From Castanea sativa (taxonomy: Eukaryota; Streptophyta; Magnoliopsida; Fagales; Fagaceae): a DNA stretch of 64,000 nt. The position numbers and the translations under genes are program-made. Below the pieces are notes generated by a model. The model ran no database searches. It saw only the letters and a list, made by a program, of their open reading frames with translations, and had not been told where the DNA came from. Position 1 is the first letter of the stretch. Each line of letters opens with the position of its first letter. The stretch lies in NCBI RefSeq assembly GCF_040712315.1, contig NC_134016.1, positions 27,537,503 through 27,601,502 on the forward strand. Reading direction: 5' to 3'. Below, in pieces: positions 47,659-59,808 of this stretch.

Positions 47659-47934
47659 ATGAGTCGCAACGCCTCAACATCATCTCGTACACGTAGAAAC
47701 AAGTTTCAATCTACTTCAACAAATGAATTATCACAAGTTCCAGCAGATCAACAACTACAAACATACATAGACCACTATGGAGGGAAATGGGTTGGAAAGA
47801 AGAGAGATTTCGTAAATATGCCAATATACACGTACGAGAGTCTTGGAAGCGTTGGCCACATCATGGTCGGCAAACCTACAAAACTAAGTACAGATACCAC
47901 CGCAATGAGGGCAAATGATCATGAGGGCAAATGA
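47659..47934 (+). CDS. Hypothetical small ORF (91 codons)
   Basis: Starts MSRNASTSSRTRRNKFQSTS: a Ser/Thr/Arg/Asn-rich N-terminus, then YIDHYGGKWVGKKRDF and YESLGSVGHIMVG. I do not recognise it. Coding-like composition and an upstream TTTGTAG acceptor-like site suggest it could be an exon of a captured or element-borne gene, but it has no supported partner. Confidence 0.25.
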   Translation: MSRNASTSSRTRRNKFQSTSTNELSQVPADQQLQTYIDHYGGKWVGKKRDFVNMPIYTYESLGSVGHIMVGKPTKLSTDTTAMRANDHEGK

Positions 47935-48166
47935 TCCTATTGTACGTGCACCTTTTGCAAATCTAAAGATGAATTGTTCATTACTTTTGGCTAAGTTTAT
48001 AGGAAATCACTTGCTCATTTTTTCCCTGTTGTTCGTTGTTGGTATGTTATGAAAAGATGTACTTGTATTAGTGTTTGCAAGAATTATAAGTGCTTGGTGA
48101 AAATTATGGTCTAAACTCAATATTCCGTGAGTAAAACTCGTTTTTCTAACGTAATACTGAATGTCA

Positions 48167-48276
48167 TTATTTAAATTCTTTGGCAAATTCTTTGAAATCA
48201 ATTCGTCCATCTCCATTGTCATCAAAGACTCTGATCATCCTTTGGCATTCCACTTCCAAAGGTTCCATGAGCCCCA
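48167..48276 (-). pseudogene. EF-hand exon fragment
   Basis: The minus strand has an acceptor (GTTCAG), then GLMEPLEVECQRMIRVF and the calcium-binding loop DDNGDGRIDFKE, ending AKEFK and a stop. Loop positions 1, 3, 5, 7, 9 and 12 fit a working EF-hand. It is the terminal exon of a calmodulin-like or other EF-hand protein; no other exon is nearby, so it looks like a captured fragment. Confidence 0.6.
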
Positions 48277-48729
48277 CTGAACAGATCTAACATTTGAAAC
48301 AACTAAACCACCGAGCTTTTTTTCTCAAATCAAATAATTTCCTACACGTCACGCCTTAACTCTCTGCTTTTGTTTCTTTTTTTTCTTTTTCTTTTTCTTG
48401 TAAATTTTAAATAAGATACAAATTTTAACCTTAGTTGAAAATCCACCGAAATTATTGATTAATTATCAATTTATCTCAATTTTGTCTTCCGCAAGATTGT
48501 GATTATTAACCACAAATTGGCAATGCACCAAATGATAAAGTGGAAAAAACATCTCCAAAAGAAAAACCATTGCAGGCCAGTTAAGGCAATTTATACTATA
48601 TAAGGAGTTTACAAATTATAAAAGTAAAAAATAAAATCTTTGTAACTAGTCTCTATAACCCAAACACCCCGCAGATAACTCATTGATGTCATCATGGAAA
48701 TTTAACCACATGTGAGATTATCAACCAAG

Positions 48730-48827
48730 AGCTTTGTGGCTCAATGAATATGCTCGGTCTCTTTTACGAGGAGAACCTAGATTTGAATCCCCCTTTCCCT
48801 CACTTGTTTTAAGCAAACTAAAAAAAA
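48730..48827 (+). mobile_element. tRNA-derived SINE fragment
   Basis: AGCTTTGTGGCTCAATGAA (A-box region) and GATTTGAATCCCCC (B-box region), ending in an A-rich tail. It has the same head as the copy near 63614. Confidence 0.6.
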
Positions 48828-48849
48828 GTGAGATCAGCAATTGAACAAA

Positions 48850-49132
48850 ATTTCAAACCACAAACCATATAAAATCTAGAAGGGCAAGCACCTGCTTCTC
48901 CCTTCTTGTTGAAGTTATGTGATGAGAGGAAACACTAGTTGGAAAATTATTTTGTGATGTCAAGTATTCTAAAATCTGACTCAGGACACTTTTTGAGACA
49001 TTAGCTCTTTCACATGCAACATAACATGCTATAAACTCAAACATATGGCCTATGTCTTTCTTAGAAGGCCATTCTGTGAGCTTAGGCTGCTCCATCTACT
49101 TGGATGTCTGTTGCAACTTCTCCACTGGTAGG
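48850..49132 (-). pseudogene. Captured exon of an unidentified plant protein
   Basis: After an acceptor-like TTTTACAG, the minus strand reads LPVEKLQQTSK, TAG, then MEQPKLTEWPSKKDIGHMFE, RANVSKSVLSQILEYLTS and STRREKQVLALL before losing coding character. Composition is clearly coding and helical, but I do not recognise the family. The in-frame TAG and lack of partners suggest a fragment. Confidence 0.4.
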
Positions 49133-49737
49133 CCTGTAAAATTTCAATGCAAAACCATTCCATCAAACAGCATAAAGCGAGAAGGGACCAAAAATGCAAG
49201 TAATAAATGGACAGAAATTAGACAAAGGGACTAAATTATTACATTTTAAAATTTGAAGGACCAAAATCGAACCTATATTTAAGGGACTAAAAATGCAATT
49301 TACCCCGTAAATATTTACAACCCCACCAAGTGGAAGCCATAAATAAATCATATATTGATGATCTGGCAAATTTATCCCATTCTAAAGTGCATCTAAAAAG
49401 TGGTTGAAAAGAATTTTTTGAAGCTAGATTCTCACAAGTGCTAGTCCTGCTTTATCATACATTTATATTATTTTGAGGCCCCGTTTCCCTTTTTCTGCCC
49501 ACTTTTTATTTTCTACTGCACCCTCTACATCGTCATCATTAATGAATTATTTATCTCATGTTAAATGCAATACACAACAAACACATGAAACAATTAAACA
49601 TATAAGAAATTTTCATAGTAAAAAAAAAAAAAAAAAGACTGCATAGTTGGAAAGTTTAGTCAGATACAATTACCCAGCACAATAAAGTTGAGAAACTAAA
49701 AACACAGCCACTAGTGCTAAAGATAAATTGACAAACC

Positions 49738-49871
49738 TTTTGAGCCAACGTGATTCTAGAGCCTCCCCAAACCTCTGCTTCACTAGAGCTCCACTTGCGA
49801 CGATCGATGCACTTAGCTAACAAAGCAACAGATAAGACACATTTAACTTTCACTTGAAAGGCTGTTTCCAT
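49738..49871 (-). pseudogene. Captured exon-like segment, unidentified
   Basis: The minus strand reads CIDRRKWSSSEAEVWGGSRI then TLAQK, followed by a donor-like AAAGGTTTG. It is coding-like but not recognised. Confidence 0.3.
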
Positions 49872-51089
49872 AAAGTTAAACTATACAACAAGTTATTGAA
49901 TTGACTTTTAACGGTATGTTAAAATGGTTCAAATTGTTGATAGCAGTAGTGGGATATACCCCTAGCTATATCAAACAGCAACAAAGAAGACAATTACGCT
50001 TTCTGCCGTAGCATACTTGTTGCTTGAAGTTCAGGTAATAAGAAGAATCAATAAGTAGATCGAAGTGAAAGCAAAACTGCTACTTTTGCCGTCCTTGGGA
50101 ATAAGGCAAAACAAACCATTTCTCATAGCACCGATGTAGTGAATAGAAACACTTCTACCGATAAACACAATAACTCCAAAATGACTAACTGAAATTTTTT
50201 GTGCTTTGCATTCATACACAACAATCGGGGGGTAGTCGGTTATTTAGAGGGGAAACTAGAGCTTAAATTTATTGCAAATTGGATTCAATGGCAAGCATCT
50301 TTGCCCACGGTTTCGCAACCTACCAACACCATATAGATATTTTTTCAAGAATCTAAAGATGATGTCTGAAAATCCCAAACCAAAAAGGATTTGTTGGGTT
50401 TAACCGTTAAAAAGCAGTTTCAACCAATCCTATAATTAATTGATTCAAGTAATAAGTAATAACTTGCAGCCAATCTCCGAATCCAACCAACCCAACTCGT
50501 TTCTAACCAACTCATGTGAAACCAGCCTATCAACTTAATAATTGCTTTGGTCTGGCATTGGTTAGGATATATTCAAACCAACTTCAGGTTGGTGTCAAAA
50601 TCCACCCCAAGACCGACCAACACAAAATGTGCGAGAATCCAAAATATTGCGGTGTGCCACAACATGCATTAGGCCATACCCGGTGCACAAAATCCCACTT
50701 TTGTGGATATGGGAAAGGTGGTAGGCGCCCTCTTCCCCCCCCCCCCCCCCCACTTTTGGTTTTTTGGGAGAGGCCGATTCCCATTCTCCTATCGCTTGAA
50801 TGGAAGGCACTTGCCCTCACACTACAACATGCATAGTATTAAATGAAAACAGGGGAACTTGAGTGCATTAGAAGGATTAAAAAAAAAAGGGAAATGCATC
50901 CTAGCTTATGTGCATGTTAGCTTATGTCATATCAATGGCTATATTAATTTTTAACCATGCATCCCAGCATCTTGAGCTTCCTATTCATGATTATATGCAT
51001 ATTAGGATACATAAAATCAATCAGTGAAACCATCAAATCTAGAATAGTCAATACAGTTCAAAAAAAAATTGTGCAATTTCAAGTGATAC
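49872..51089. other. Unassigned interior of the MULE
   Basis: Includes a poly-C tract near 50736-50751. I see no exon that I can support. Confidence 0.4.
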
Positions 51090-51149
51090 CTCCAAAATCT
51101 CAAACCCTTGCTCTTGCGCACAAGCATAGATAGCTGCAGATTTCCCACA
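51090..51149 (-). pseudogene. AAA+ ATPase exon fragment (ATAD5/ELG1- or RFC1-like Walker A)
   Basis: A 60-nt exon with acceptor (TTGCAG) and donor (GAG|GTATCA) encodes CGKSAAIYACAQEQGFEILE. GKSAA is the end of a Walker A motif, and the following wording fits clamp-loader-type ATPases such as ATAD5/ELG1. The rest of the gene is absent, so it is an isolated captured exon. Confidence 0.55.
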
Positions 51150-51795
51150 CTGCAACACAAGAAACAAACCTTTTAACCACCAGTATAAACAAAAAGCATT
51201 TGCTATGAAAACATTGAGTTTCAGAACATTTATGCCATATGGAAAATAAACGAATGAGTTTCAAGTTTCATTAACAGATGATTTCACTTAACAATGAAGG
51301 AACTCAAACATATTACCCCAACATAAAGCAGACAAAGACTGATGAGAAAAGGCCAACAAAGAGTCAAATCTAACAGTAAAGTATATTGGCACAAGCATTG
51401 TACAAAACCTCTTATCTGTGGAATAAGATCCCCTCCCATTGAATCCTTTAATTTCCTCCTATTTTTATTTAGGTGTAAGACATGTAGCATTTAAAAATCA
51501 AATAAATGCCGCGTGTCTCAAACCAGGCTAAAATTGGGAGGGAATTGGAGGATTGCATTGGAGGAGATCCTTTCCCTATAGGCAGGATAGTGCACACTAA
51601 CTTAATTACCAAAGTTTGATTTTCTACTCATCTACATGCACCTCCAAGGAAAATCGGTTAGAAATTCTAGAATAGATTTCCTTCCAATGATTCCTAAAAA
51701 GAAGAAAACAGACCAACACACATATTGGCTTCCACCAAAGACAAACTCCTCTAATTAATAGGTGTCATTTTTATTTTTATTTTATAAATCAATGG

Positions 51796-54700
51796 ATGTC
51801 AAGGAAATGTGAGGAAGGAGATGACTTTCTTCTTGAAAATAGTGCAATTAGAACCCCAATTGCTGCCAGTGCACCTAAAGCTATTCCCGCTATTGCTGCT
51901 CCACTCAGGACAGACTTACCTCCAGAATGGTTTTTAGTCGTGTGTCGATCAGCAACACGTGGTGTACCAGGAGGAGGAGGAGGAGCTCCTCCAGATGACC
52001 AGGAATTACCTCCAGATCTTCATTAAAGATAATCACAAAGTCAGAGAAACAACTTCTTAAAAATTGCATCCATAAATAAGAGTAATTTGAACAGATACAC
52101 TCACTCTAAGTTTATTTCTTTCAATTGGTCTGGAATCCATCCACTAAATTTGTTGTTTTCAACATTCCTGCATTTAAGGATGGAATTTAAAATATATCAT
52201 GCAACACAAAATACTTTATAATTATATTTATTTAATGAAAATTTTAAACTCTCAATGGTATCCCTTGTAACTAAGATGATAAAGAGAGCATTGTGCTTTC
52301 GGAAGGCAACAATTTTTCTATGATTGCCCCAAGCCCTTTTAGATAGTACATTCCATCTGGTTTAAATTTTGGATGTCTCTTTAGCCGGTATTATTTGGGG
52401 AGGCCATTTTCAATGCACAGTTTGAATTATAAAAGTACACTTCAGTGTTGGACTAGATAACTAAGTTAAATCATTTGATTCATGGAAAGATGCACACATA
52501 GAAATAGTGAGCACCATATTCAATTAAGAAAAGGAAACGGCACATAATTTATCTCATTTTATAATTCTTCAATGACTATGAAACCTTTTGTCAAGTATAT
52601 TAAATACCTTATCATATTAGAAAAGGTTTAACCCCAAATATTGGCTATTCACTTTTTCAGAGAATGATTACCATTTGAGGCTGTATAGAGTAAAATCCAA
52701 GGAATATAAAAAATAGTTTTACAAATATTCTATCGGATGAGACAGAAGATATGTTTTCAATACAGTGTACAATAAAAGGATAAACTAAGCCACAAATAAA
52801 ATAAATACAATAAATGAAATAATGAATATTATTTTTTGTACAATTTTCATGAAAACCACCATGTTAAAGTAATAAAATATGAACTGGATGCCTACTTACA
52901 AATCATCAAGGGGAAGATTAGCAAGGGCATTAATTGAGCCACTGAATTGATTGTTTTTCAGATTCCTGTATGAAGATAAGAAATTTAGCAGCACAGAAAT
53001 TTAAAGATCTAAATTTAAAATGAATTTATTCTTACAATTTTTTGAGGCTTTTGAGTGATTTGAAACTCTGAGGCAAATTGCCCGACAGTGAGTTGTCGGA
53101 AAGATCCCTGCAAGGCAGTTCATGGTATGAATAAGAAAAATTATTCTTTATCATTAATTATAAAGAATATCTTTATACTGTGTTACATCTTTTTTTTTTT
53201 TAAATCAAAATTTAGTGAGATAGCAGATTTGTAATCTCAATCAAGCCAATGAATAACTTGATAAAATGGTTATACAACATGTTCATATGGAGTCCAGATC
53301 TAGTTCAGCTAGTAAGGAACCCATAAGAGAGACTTTATGATCTTATAAGGAAGTTTAATATATAGAATAGGCCCTTGTGAAAGTAAAATAAAAGTTTTGC
53401 AATATATCAATAGAGAGATGCTTGTGATTTGTGTTTTTGATTGTCTTTGTCCCTAGTGTATACTTCCTGTATACTTGGGTGCCACTTTTTTGATATTCTA
53501 ACAAAATTTTCTCATTACTTATATAAAAAAAAATATCAATAGATAGACTTAAGCACATACACAATTTTGTGTTTACTGTAAAAAGCCAGAAGCCAGCTTA
53601 ATTCATATTAAATGCAAGACCGTGAATTTGTAAAGCTGCTCACAGCAAGCAGGAGCTTACAATTCCCACTCAAATAAGGAAAAAAGAAGAAATTTTCTGT
53701 CATGTTAGTAATACTTACATCTCTTTCAGTTTTGAAAGTTTTCCAAACATATCACTCAACTGGTTTTTCAGCTGATTGTTACCAAGATATCTGCACCCAT
53801 CATCAAATAATTAAGAAACAGGACTGCCAAAAAAAAAATGCCAAAATTAAAAATATCAAATAAAAAATTGCTTACAGGTATTGAAGGTCAGCCATCTGAG
53901 AAATTGAGTAGGGCACACCACCAGTGAAGCCATTTTGAGAAAGATCTCTGCACCTCAAACGTGCAATATCAGTACTGTAAATTATTTAAGGTCAATGCAA
54001 ATAGATCAGGATAAGGCCAATATAAATGTATTGACAAGAAGCTAGTTATAAGGTAGAATATTATCGAAGACTACTGTCTTGAAAAAGGTCTTCTTTGGCA
54101 GATGGACTGCAATGTATTAAAGATCTATATAATTTCTTTAAGAAGTATGTAAATTTCATATATGACACCATATGCAATCACTAAGTTCATCACACAAGCC
54201 ACCAAGATAAATAATTGTAGGAGGTGAACAGTGATGCAGGCCATCAACTTAAGCTATATTGATGGTACTGATGAAATTCAACCTTCTCCAATGATTAAAT
54301 TAGCTCAACTATGCCACTCTTTTGCAAAGCTCAGTAAAAACAACAAGATAAAAAGATGAAAGTAAATAAAAGAATATAAATTAATAAAAGGAGTCTAGAG
54401 GAACAGTGTAAAGTTTCAAATGACAGCAGCAGGATACCATAAATCATGCTCATAGACCATAACAGTGCCAAAAAAGGATCATTGTACAGTAAACAAAAAA
54501 TTAATGGCATCAAAATAAATTCAGTTTAGGATAATTTACAAAAATTATATGAGTTTTTTTTCATGATGACTTACATGTAAACTGCCTTAGGAGGGAGTTG
54601 ATATGGTATCTCACCCTTTAGGTTGTTCTTGCTTAAATCACTGTACTAGACAAACAAATGCATTGACTTCAGGTGAAGTTCTTTCTAAGGTAAAAGAAAA

Positions 54701-55061
54701 TTGTGACATAAAAAGATGCCTATTTTTAAAAACGGGTCTCACAAGTGAGTGACGGATGTTAAGCTTGAAAGCTGGTATCCCATTGATCCGGTGAGTCCAA
54801 GGTTAGATAGGTTTCTGCAAATGTTTTAGCAAAAAGAAGGTTTGATTCAGAAATTTCAGTACATTCTGTAAAATATGAACAGTAAGTTCTCAACATAAGG
54901 CAGATAAAGATTTGAAAATGATATATACATTTCGATTACGGATGAGCCCGAGCACTTGATCCCTAACCAGGAATCACCACAAGGGTCACCCCCACTTGAT
55001 TTCCAGCCAGTTAGTTTTGAATTAGAATTCAAGCTGTTATACATCACATTAAGGGCAGAAA
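51796..55061 (-). pseudogene. STRUBBELIG-family LRR receptor kinase fragment (LRR and TM exons, no kinase)
   Basis: Nine minus-strand exons with splice sites: 54930-55061 ([33 protein letters not shown]), 54744-54815, 54574-54645, 53876-53947, 53719-53791, 53034-53107, 52897-52966, 52102-52168 and 51796-52023. The middle ones are one LRR each (NLGLTGSMGYQL, DLSQNGFTGGVP, DLSDNSLSGNLP, NNQFSGSI, NNKFSGWIPD). The last has a proline-rich stretch and a TM helix (SGAAIAGIALGALAAIGVL) followed by RRK. The signal-peptide exon is missing, and the sequence breaks off in mid-exon just after the TM; the kinase is absent. One exon start has TGA close to its acceptor (about 54645). Introns are kept, so capture was at DNA level. 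Confidence 0.85.
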
Positions 55062-55480
55062 CTGCAAAATACAGTTAGCAAACATCACGATCTTCAATTT
55101 CAATGATACATAACTACCAATTTAAAATCTTTTCAAAGAGAAAACTAACTTAATCTCAGTAACGATGCATACAAATAAAAATGCAACTCCCATAGGTTGA
55201 AGGATGTCTATGTGTATAGGATCCAAAACACAGAACAGATGCAAATATAACAAAATTGATTGAGTTACAATACTCATTATGGATAAATTAGAAACTATAC
55301 TCACAAGCATAAAACCTCTTCAACATCCACTTGATGCCTTCTTGTCAAAATACATAGAAGATCCTAGTTCTTTACATTGCACCTTTTAATGCATTGATAT
55401 AGGCACTTACAAGGACACAAGTTTAACATGCCCCACATTTTCTCAAAAAGCAAGTGTTCTCCATTAGTAAAATTGCTTAC

Positions 55481-55671
55481 CTAGTCATTCCAAAAACAGA
55501 TGGCCTCTTCTCCTTTTGCGTTGTATGATAAAACTCAGACATCACTAAAGAATATGGATGTTTCTTCACAGCATGATGACACTCATCCAGAATAAGGAGG
55601 TTAATTGCTTCCATTTTGATTATACTGTGTCTCAGAATGTTCAACAGAATTTGAGCTGTCATCACCAAAAC
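55481..55671 (-). pseudogene. DICER-LIKE helicase exon fragment (DCL1-like)
   Basis: One exon bounded by an acceptor (GCTGCAG) and a donor (ACTAG|GTAAGC) encodes VLVMTAQILLNILRHSIIK, then NLLILDECHHAVKKHP and YSLVMSEFYHTTQKEKRPSV up to FGMT. DECH is the helicase motif II, and the wording is closest to what I know of plant DCL1. Neighbouring DCL exons are absent. It lies between the receptor fragment and the PMD gene, in the same orientation as both. Confidence 0.8.
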
Positions 55672-56191
55672 CTGCAGCAAGAATAAGCAATTGGGTGAAC
55701 AAGTGTAGAAGCAGGCACCACCCGAGTTCCAATACCAATAATAATAATAAAATCAATTATAATAACATAAGAACCTTCTGTTTTTGATGCAGTAATCTTT
55801 CAATGGTAACACACATTCGCCATAAATTTTTTTTCCTAGATTCTGTAAGAGTCCCATCACACAAGACCAATACATAGTTTAGTAACAAGTTCTCAATAGA
55901 ACACAAGTACATGCATAATGTTATTGCAAAATATTGCCCACCTTAAAATTCCAATAATTTCTAATAAAATTATTTACCACATTTCAGGTATTGCTTCTTT
56001 TTCAAGATTCACCAATTTTGCGTTTTTTAACCCTTATGTAATGTTTGGGCGCGGGGGGAGGAGGCTGTGGGGCATCATCCTTAGGCTCATCATCGTGCTG
56101 CAAAGACATTAGATGCATACAATCAATATTCGGTGTAATGATAAGAATAAAGTGAACCACAAGATATATCATTACATTGTTGGTAATGTTA
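55672..56191. other. Gap between DCL-like exon and PMD gene
   Basis: AT-rich; downstream side of the PMD gene. Nothing recognised. Confidence 0.4.
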
Positions 56192-58936
56192 TCATACCAT
56201 AGAGCCGCCTTTGTGTCCTATTTTGTGTCCACCAGTCCCACAAGTGGGTGCTCTTCTAGTACGTTGTGGTCTACCTCGTGGGGGTGAGGGCTGCTGAGGG
56301 GGATGCTCGTCCGGTACATCAGTGTCAATCCCAACTGGAGGCCCTAAAGGGTCGGATGAGGATGAGGTAGGTGGGTAATGATGCTCTGTATAGCTAGGAG
56401 TGGGGATCATTGTCATGGGCAAAGTGGGTGCATTGGAGCTGGTGGGTGGGTATGAGGGTGTCTCAGGGTGCGTAGGAGGGGTCATATGAAAATCAAAACC
56501 AAGATCAAAACTAGGCTGCGAATGAGGGGTGGGTGAAGGGACCTCGAGTTCAGGAGATGCATCTGGGATAGGTGGAGGAACCTCAGGTGGAGGAGATGCG
56601 TGTGGGATGGGTGCAGGTACCTCGGGACTAGTTACAACCCGAGGGGTTGTTGCACGCCGACCACGGCCCCTACCTGCACTTGTGCTTGGGCTTGCTGTAG
56701 CAGGTCGACCACGGCCCCTAGCTGCACTTGTGCTTGGGCTTGCAGTAGCACCTTGACCACGGGTCGATGTACTTCGGGGTGCTGGGTTTGTGCTTGGGGT
56801 TGCAGTAGCTGTTGACTCAGTCTCATGCCCATTGTTTGCCTGCCCATTTGCTGCAAGACCACCACCAAGCCCAGCCACATTATTTAGGACACGTCGGACA
56901 TGGTTGTGTGCTCGGCTGCCTACAGGAAGCATCTCCAACAGTGCTAAATGGCTTTCAATCTAAAACGGAGAAAGAACCAGTACAATCAGATTTGATCTAC
57001 TCAAATACTCAACTAAGAACAAAAAGTGTTATTAGAATACTATATGTAATAGAAAGTCTTTTTAATTGGAGGTCAGTCAGATCAAACCAGATTTGCTGAA
57101 AAAAGAAATCAATTGATTCTACGTTCCTACATGTACTGAAGAAAAAACAACGTAGGCAATAAAATCTAATTTAACACATTACCATTATATCTAATTTAGC
57201 GCTGTTGCGGTCGACATACTTTCGAGTGACCGAACGGTACCAGCGGTAATAATCATGATTGCGAGGCATCTCACCAATCTGAGGAGGTGCATGGCAAACT
57301 CGTTGTTGTCTCGTATCCCATGTAAGGATATACGGTCCATGCTCCTCCCTCCAATTCTTTTCCACCTTCCCACGTAAGTCTATTCTATGCAGTCTATCAT
57401 CGTACACAACATGGTCGGGCCGCTCTTGCGCCAACCCAAACTGTCGAAGGACACGATCTGGGTGGTGTGTCTCTACTATGCAAAAACACACCAGTGGCAC
57501 CCTTGCCGTCCACGTATCCCTCCCTGCGACGCAGAAGTCAGGAAGGTGGCCGAAGTCTGCCTCATATGGCTGCCATATAATCTACAGTAGAAACAAAATA
57601 CAATTATCATAGCATCTTAAAATGTGAAACAAAGGAGAATACATAGATAAAGGGAAAAACAAAAATTAAAATAGAAGATATGTTAAAGCAATGATTTCAA
57701 CATATTCTTAAGGAAAATTAACATAACTTCCACAGAAATTTTGTATATTATTACCTGGTCCGGCTGCATTCTAGCTAATTGCTCACGATAATGGATCAAC
57801 GCCGTGCCGGATGGCCTACTCTTCGGGCTTGGCACCCGCACCCACCTACAGTTACGATCGAATAACATAAGATATTACCACTTAGTTACTAAGAATAGTA
57901 CATTGCATAACACACACTAAGTATCAGGAAAATACTTACTTAAATGCAAGTGGAGCTTTTGGCCATGGGCCATAATCGCATCCAGGTGGAGGCTCTATCC
58001 TCGGGCACAAGAATGGCAACCTCGCCCATGCCCAATACTGGACCAATTGCAACGCCCTACCAATCTGCGATGCCTCTTTATCACTTGCCCGGCACAACTC
58101 TCTATACAACCATGCCAGGCAACCACTACCCCAACTATACTTTGGCGGATCATGAAGGTTCCGCAGGAACTCCAAGAACATCAGATGCACCCTATCTCCC
58201 AACTTATCCATGAAAATCTTATCCCCTAGTAGTGCTAAAATATAGCACCGAGCATACTGATGTACTTGCTCCTCCGTTGCATCATGAGGCAGTGGCTCTG
58301 CAATGCGCTCAACAAGGCGGCTAATGAGAATTCTTTGCCCCACCAAAGTTTTGTTGTCATTCTCCGGAACGCCAAAACCAAGCAACTCCACGCACAGTTG
58401 CCTCCAATTCCCATCCACCACAGTAGTCGGCCCAACCAAGACCTCACCGTCTATAGGAAGTCCAAAAATGACCTCCACATCTTCTAGGGTGATTGACATC
58501 TCACCATGTGGAAGATGGAACGTATGAGTCTCCGGCCGCCATCGCTCAACTAGGGCCGATATTAGGCAATGATCTATCTCTCTGGAAGGGACCCTAAACA
58601 ATCCTTCTAACCCCACCAACTTGATAATATCAATCACCCGATTATCTTGCATCGTTATCTTTGCCATCTCCTTAGCGCGACCACGGCATGTAAGTGAGCC
58701 CGAGTCCTGTAAAATGGATAAAAATTATAGCGGTCGTTAGAATTAGATATACAACTTTCAAAGAACTTGCTAAAAGTCAAAGACGATGTAAAAATTAAAG
58801 CAGTTGTTAAAACTAGATATTTCACCTCGCCATTCCAAATGTCCTCTGATCGATGATTTCGTTGTCGCGTCAACAATGAAGGATCTTCTGGACCAGGGCG
58901 CACAATCTCTGGCTCCTCATCGATCCCAGGCTCCAT
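56192..58936 (-). CDS. Plant mobile domain (PMD, aminotransferase-like/MAIN-like) protein, intact
   Basis: Five exons with canonical splice sites join in frame: 58826-58936 (MEPGIDEEPEIVRPG), 57940-58706, 57755-57845, 57183-57581 and 56192-56959; 711 codons, no internal stop. Exon 2 holds the PMD core: RDIIKL-like VIDIIKLVGLEGLFRVPS, ALVERWRPETHTFHLPHGE, SITLEDVEVIFGLPIDGE, YSWGSGCLAWLYRELCRA and ALQLVQYWAWARLPFLCPRI. Exon 4 carries FGLAQERPDHVVYDDRLHRID. Exon 5 is Pro/Ser/Thr-rich with repeated ASPSTSAxRGRGR. PMDs occur in transposons and in the MAIN/MAIL1 proteins that act in transposon silencing. An in-frame upstream ATG (about 58963) is an alternative start. It faces the transposase across the element, where MuDR has mudrB. 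Confidence 0.88.
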
Positions 58937-58963
58937 ACTGCAAAGAGTGCAACAATATTCCAC

Positions 58964-59596
58964 AGAATTAAGTCTTCATAAATAACTCTAATGCCCACAA
59001 ACAATTATATTAAGCCTAGTGAAATTGTTAAAATACATAATTATTTCATTTCTTAAAAGGGCTGTTAAAGTTGAAGTATGCACGCACACACACACGTGTA
59101 TATGTATGTATGTACATAACAAGTCTAAAACTAACAATTTAAACACATTAGATTGCATTCCACCTGTAGATTTTGGGCATGTAGCTAAAAAATGGAGGCT
59201 CTTACTCTTCCTACTGAAACTAGGAAATATAGTAACTGAACTCCAATTTTCCTAGGCTCAGATTCTTGAGCTTCTACATAACCATGAATGCAGCCAAGGG
59301 TTGCTGGAACCAATCTAAAACAGATTATGAGAAGACAAAACAGGTTGAAATGACATGAGCCCTAAATGGGATATAGTATTCTTAATCAGCAATAGACTGC
59401 CTTACATTAGCTGTAGACCTGGTTTTTATAGTTCTATATTCTCCTAACAAATACCTACTACTTTCAAGATTCTCTAGAGACCTATCAAACAAAAAAAAAA
59501 AGATTCTGTAGAGACAACTAACTCAATAATACCAACTAGTCAAAAGTGAGATCAGACTTGTCAACTGACTTGAATTCAGCACAAACTTAAAATAAA
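58964..59596. other. Upstream of the PMD gene, no exon seen
   Basis: Probable 5' UTR, intron or promoter sequence of the PMD gene. A (CA)n-like stretch lies at about 59083-59097. No protein-coding features are supported. Confidence 0.4.
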
Positions 59597-59808
59597 GGCT
59601 AAAATGCAAATTGCACCCTCTAAGTTTGACTAAAATTCATGTTAGTCTTCTAACTTTACTTTCCTTCAATTGAATCATTTTAAGTTTCAAATTTAGTCCT
59701 TTCATCCAATTTTGTTAAAAATTTAGAGAACTCAATTGAACAAAAATAAAGTTAGAAGATTGAAATGAACTTCAGTTAAACTTAGAAGGTGCATTTTGCA
59801 TTTTAGCC
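59597..59808. mobile_element. Mutator-type MITE with 9-bp target duplication
   Basis: GGCTAAAATGCAAATTGCACC at the left is inverted as GGTGCATTTTGCATTTTAGCC at the right. Long imperfect arms extend inward. TAAAATAAA flanks both sides (59588-59596 and 59809-59817). 212 bp, non-coding. It is nested in the large MULE. Confidence 0.85.

Noticed and set aside
50516..50836. Proline-rich open frame on plus and Gly-rich frames on minus
   Set aside because: Created by a poly-C tract; no coding motif.
56529..56880. Overlapping open frames opposite PMD exon 5
   Set aside because: Shadows of the repetitive Pro/Ser/Arg coding sequence on the minus strand.
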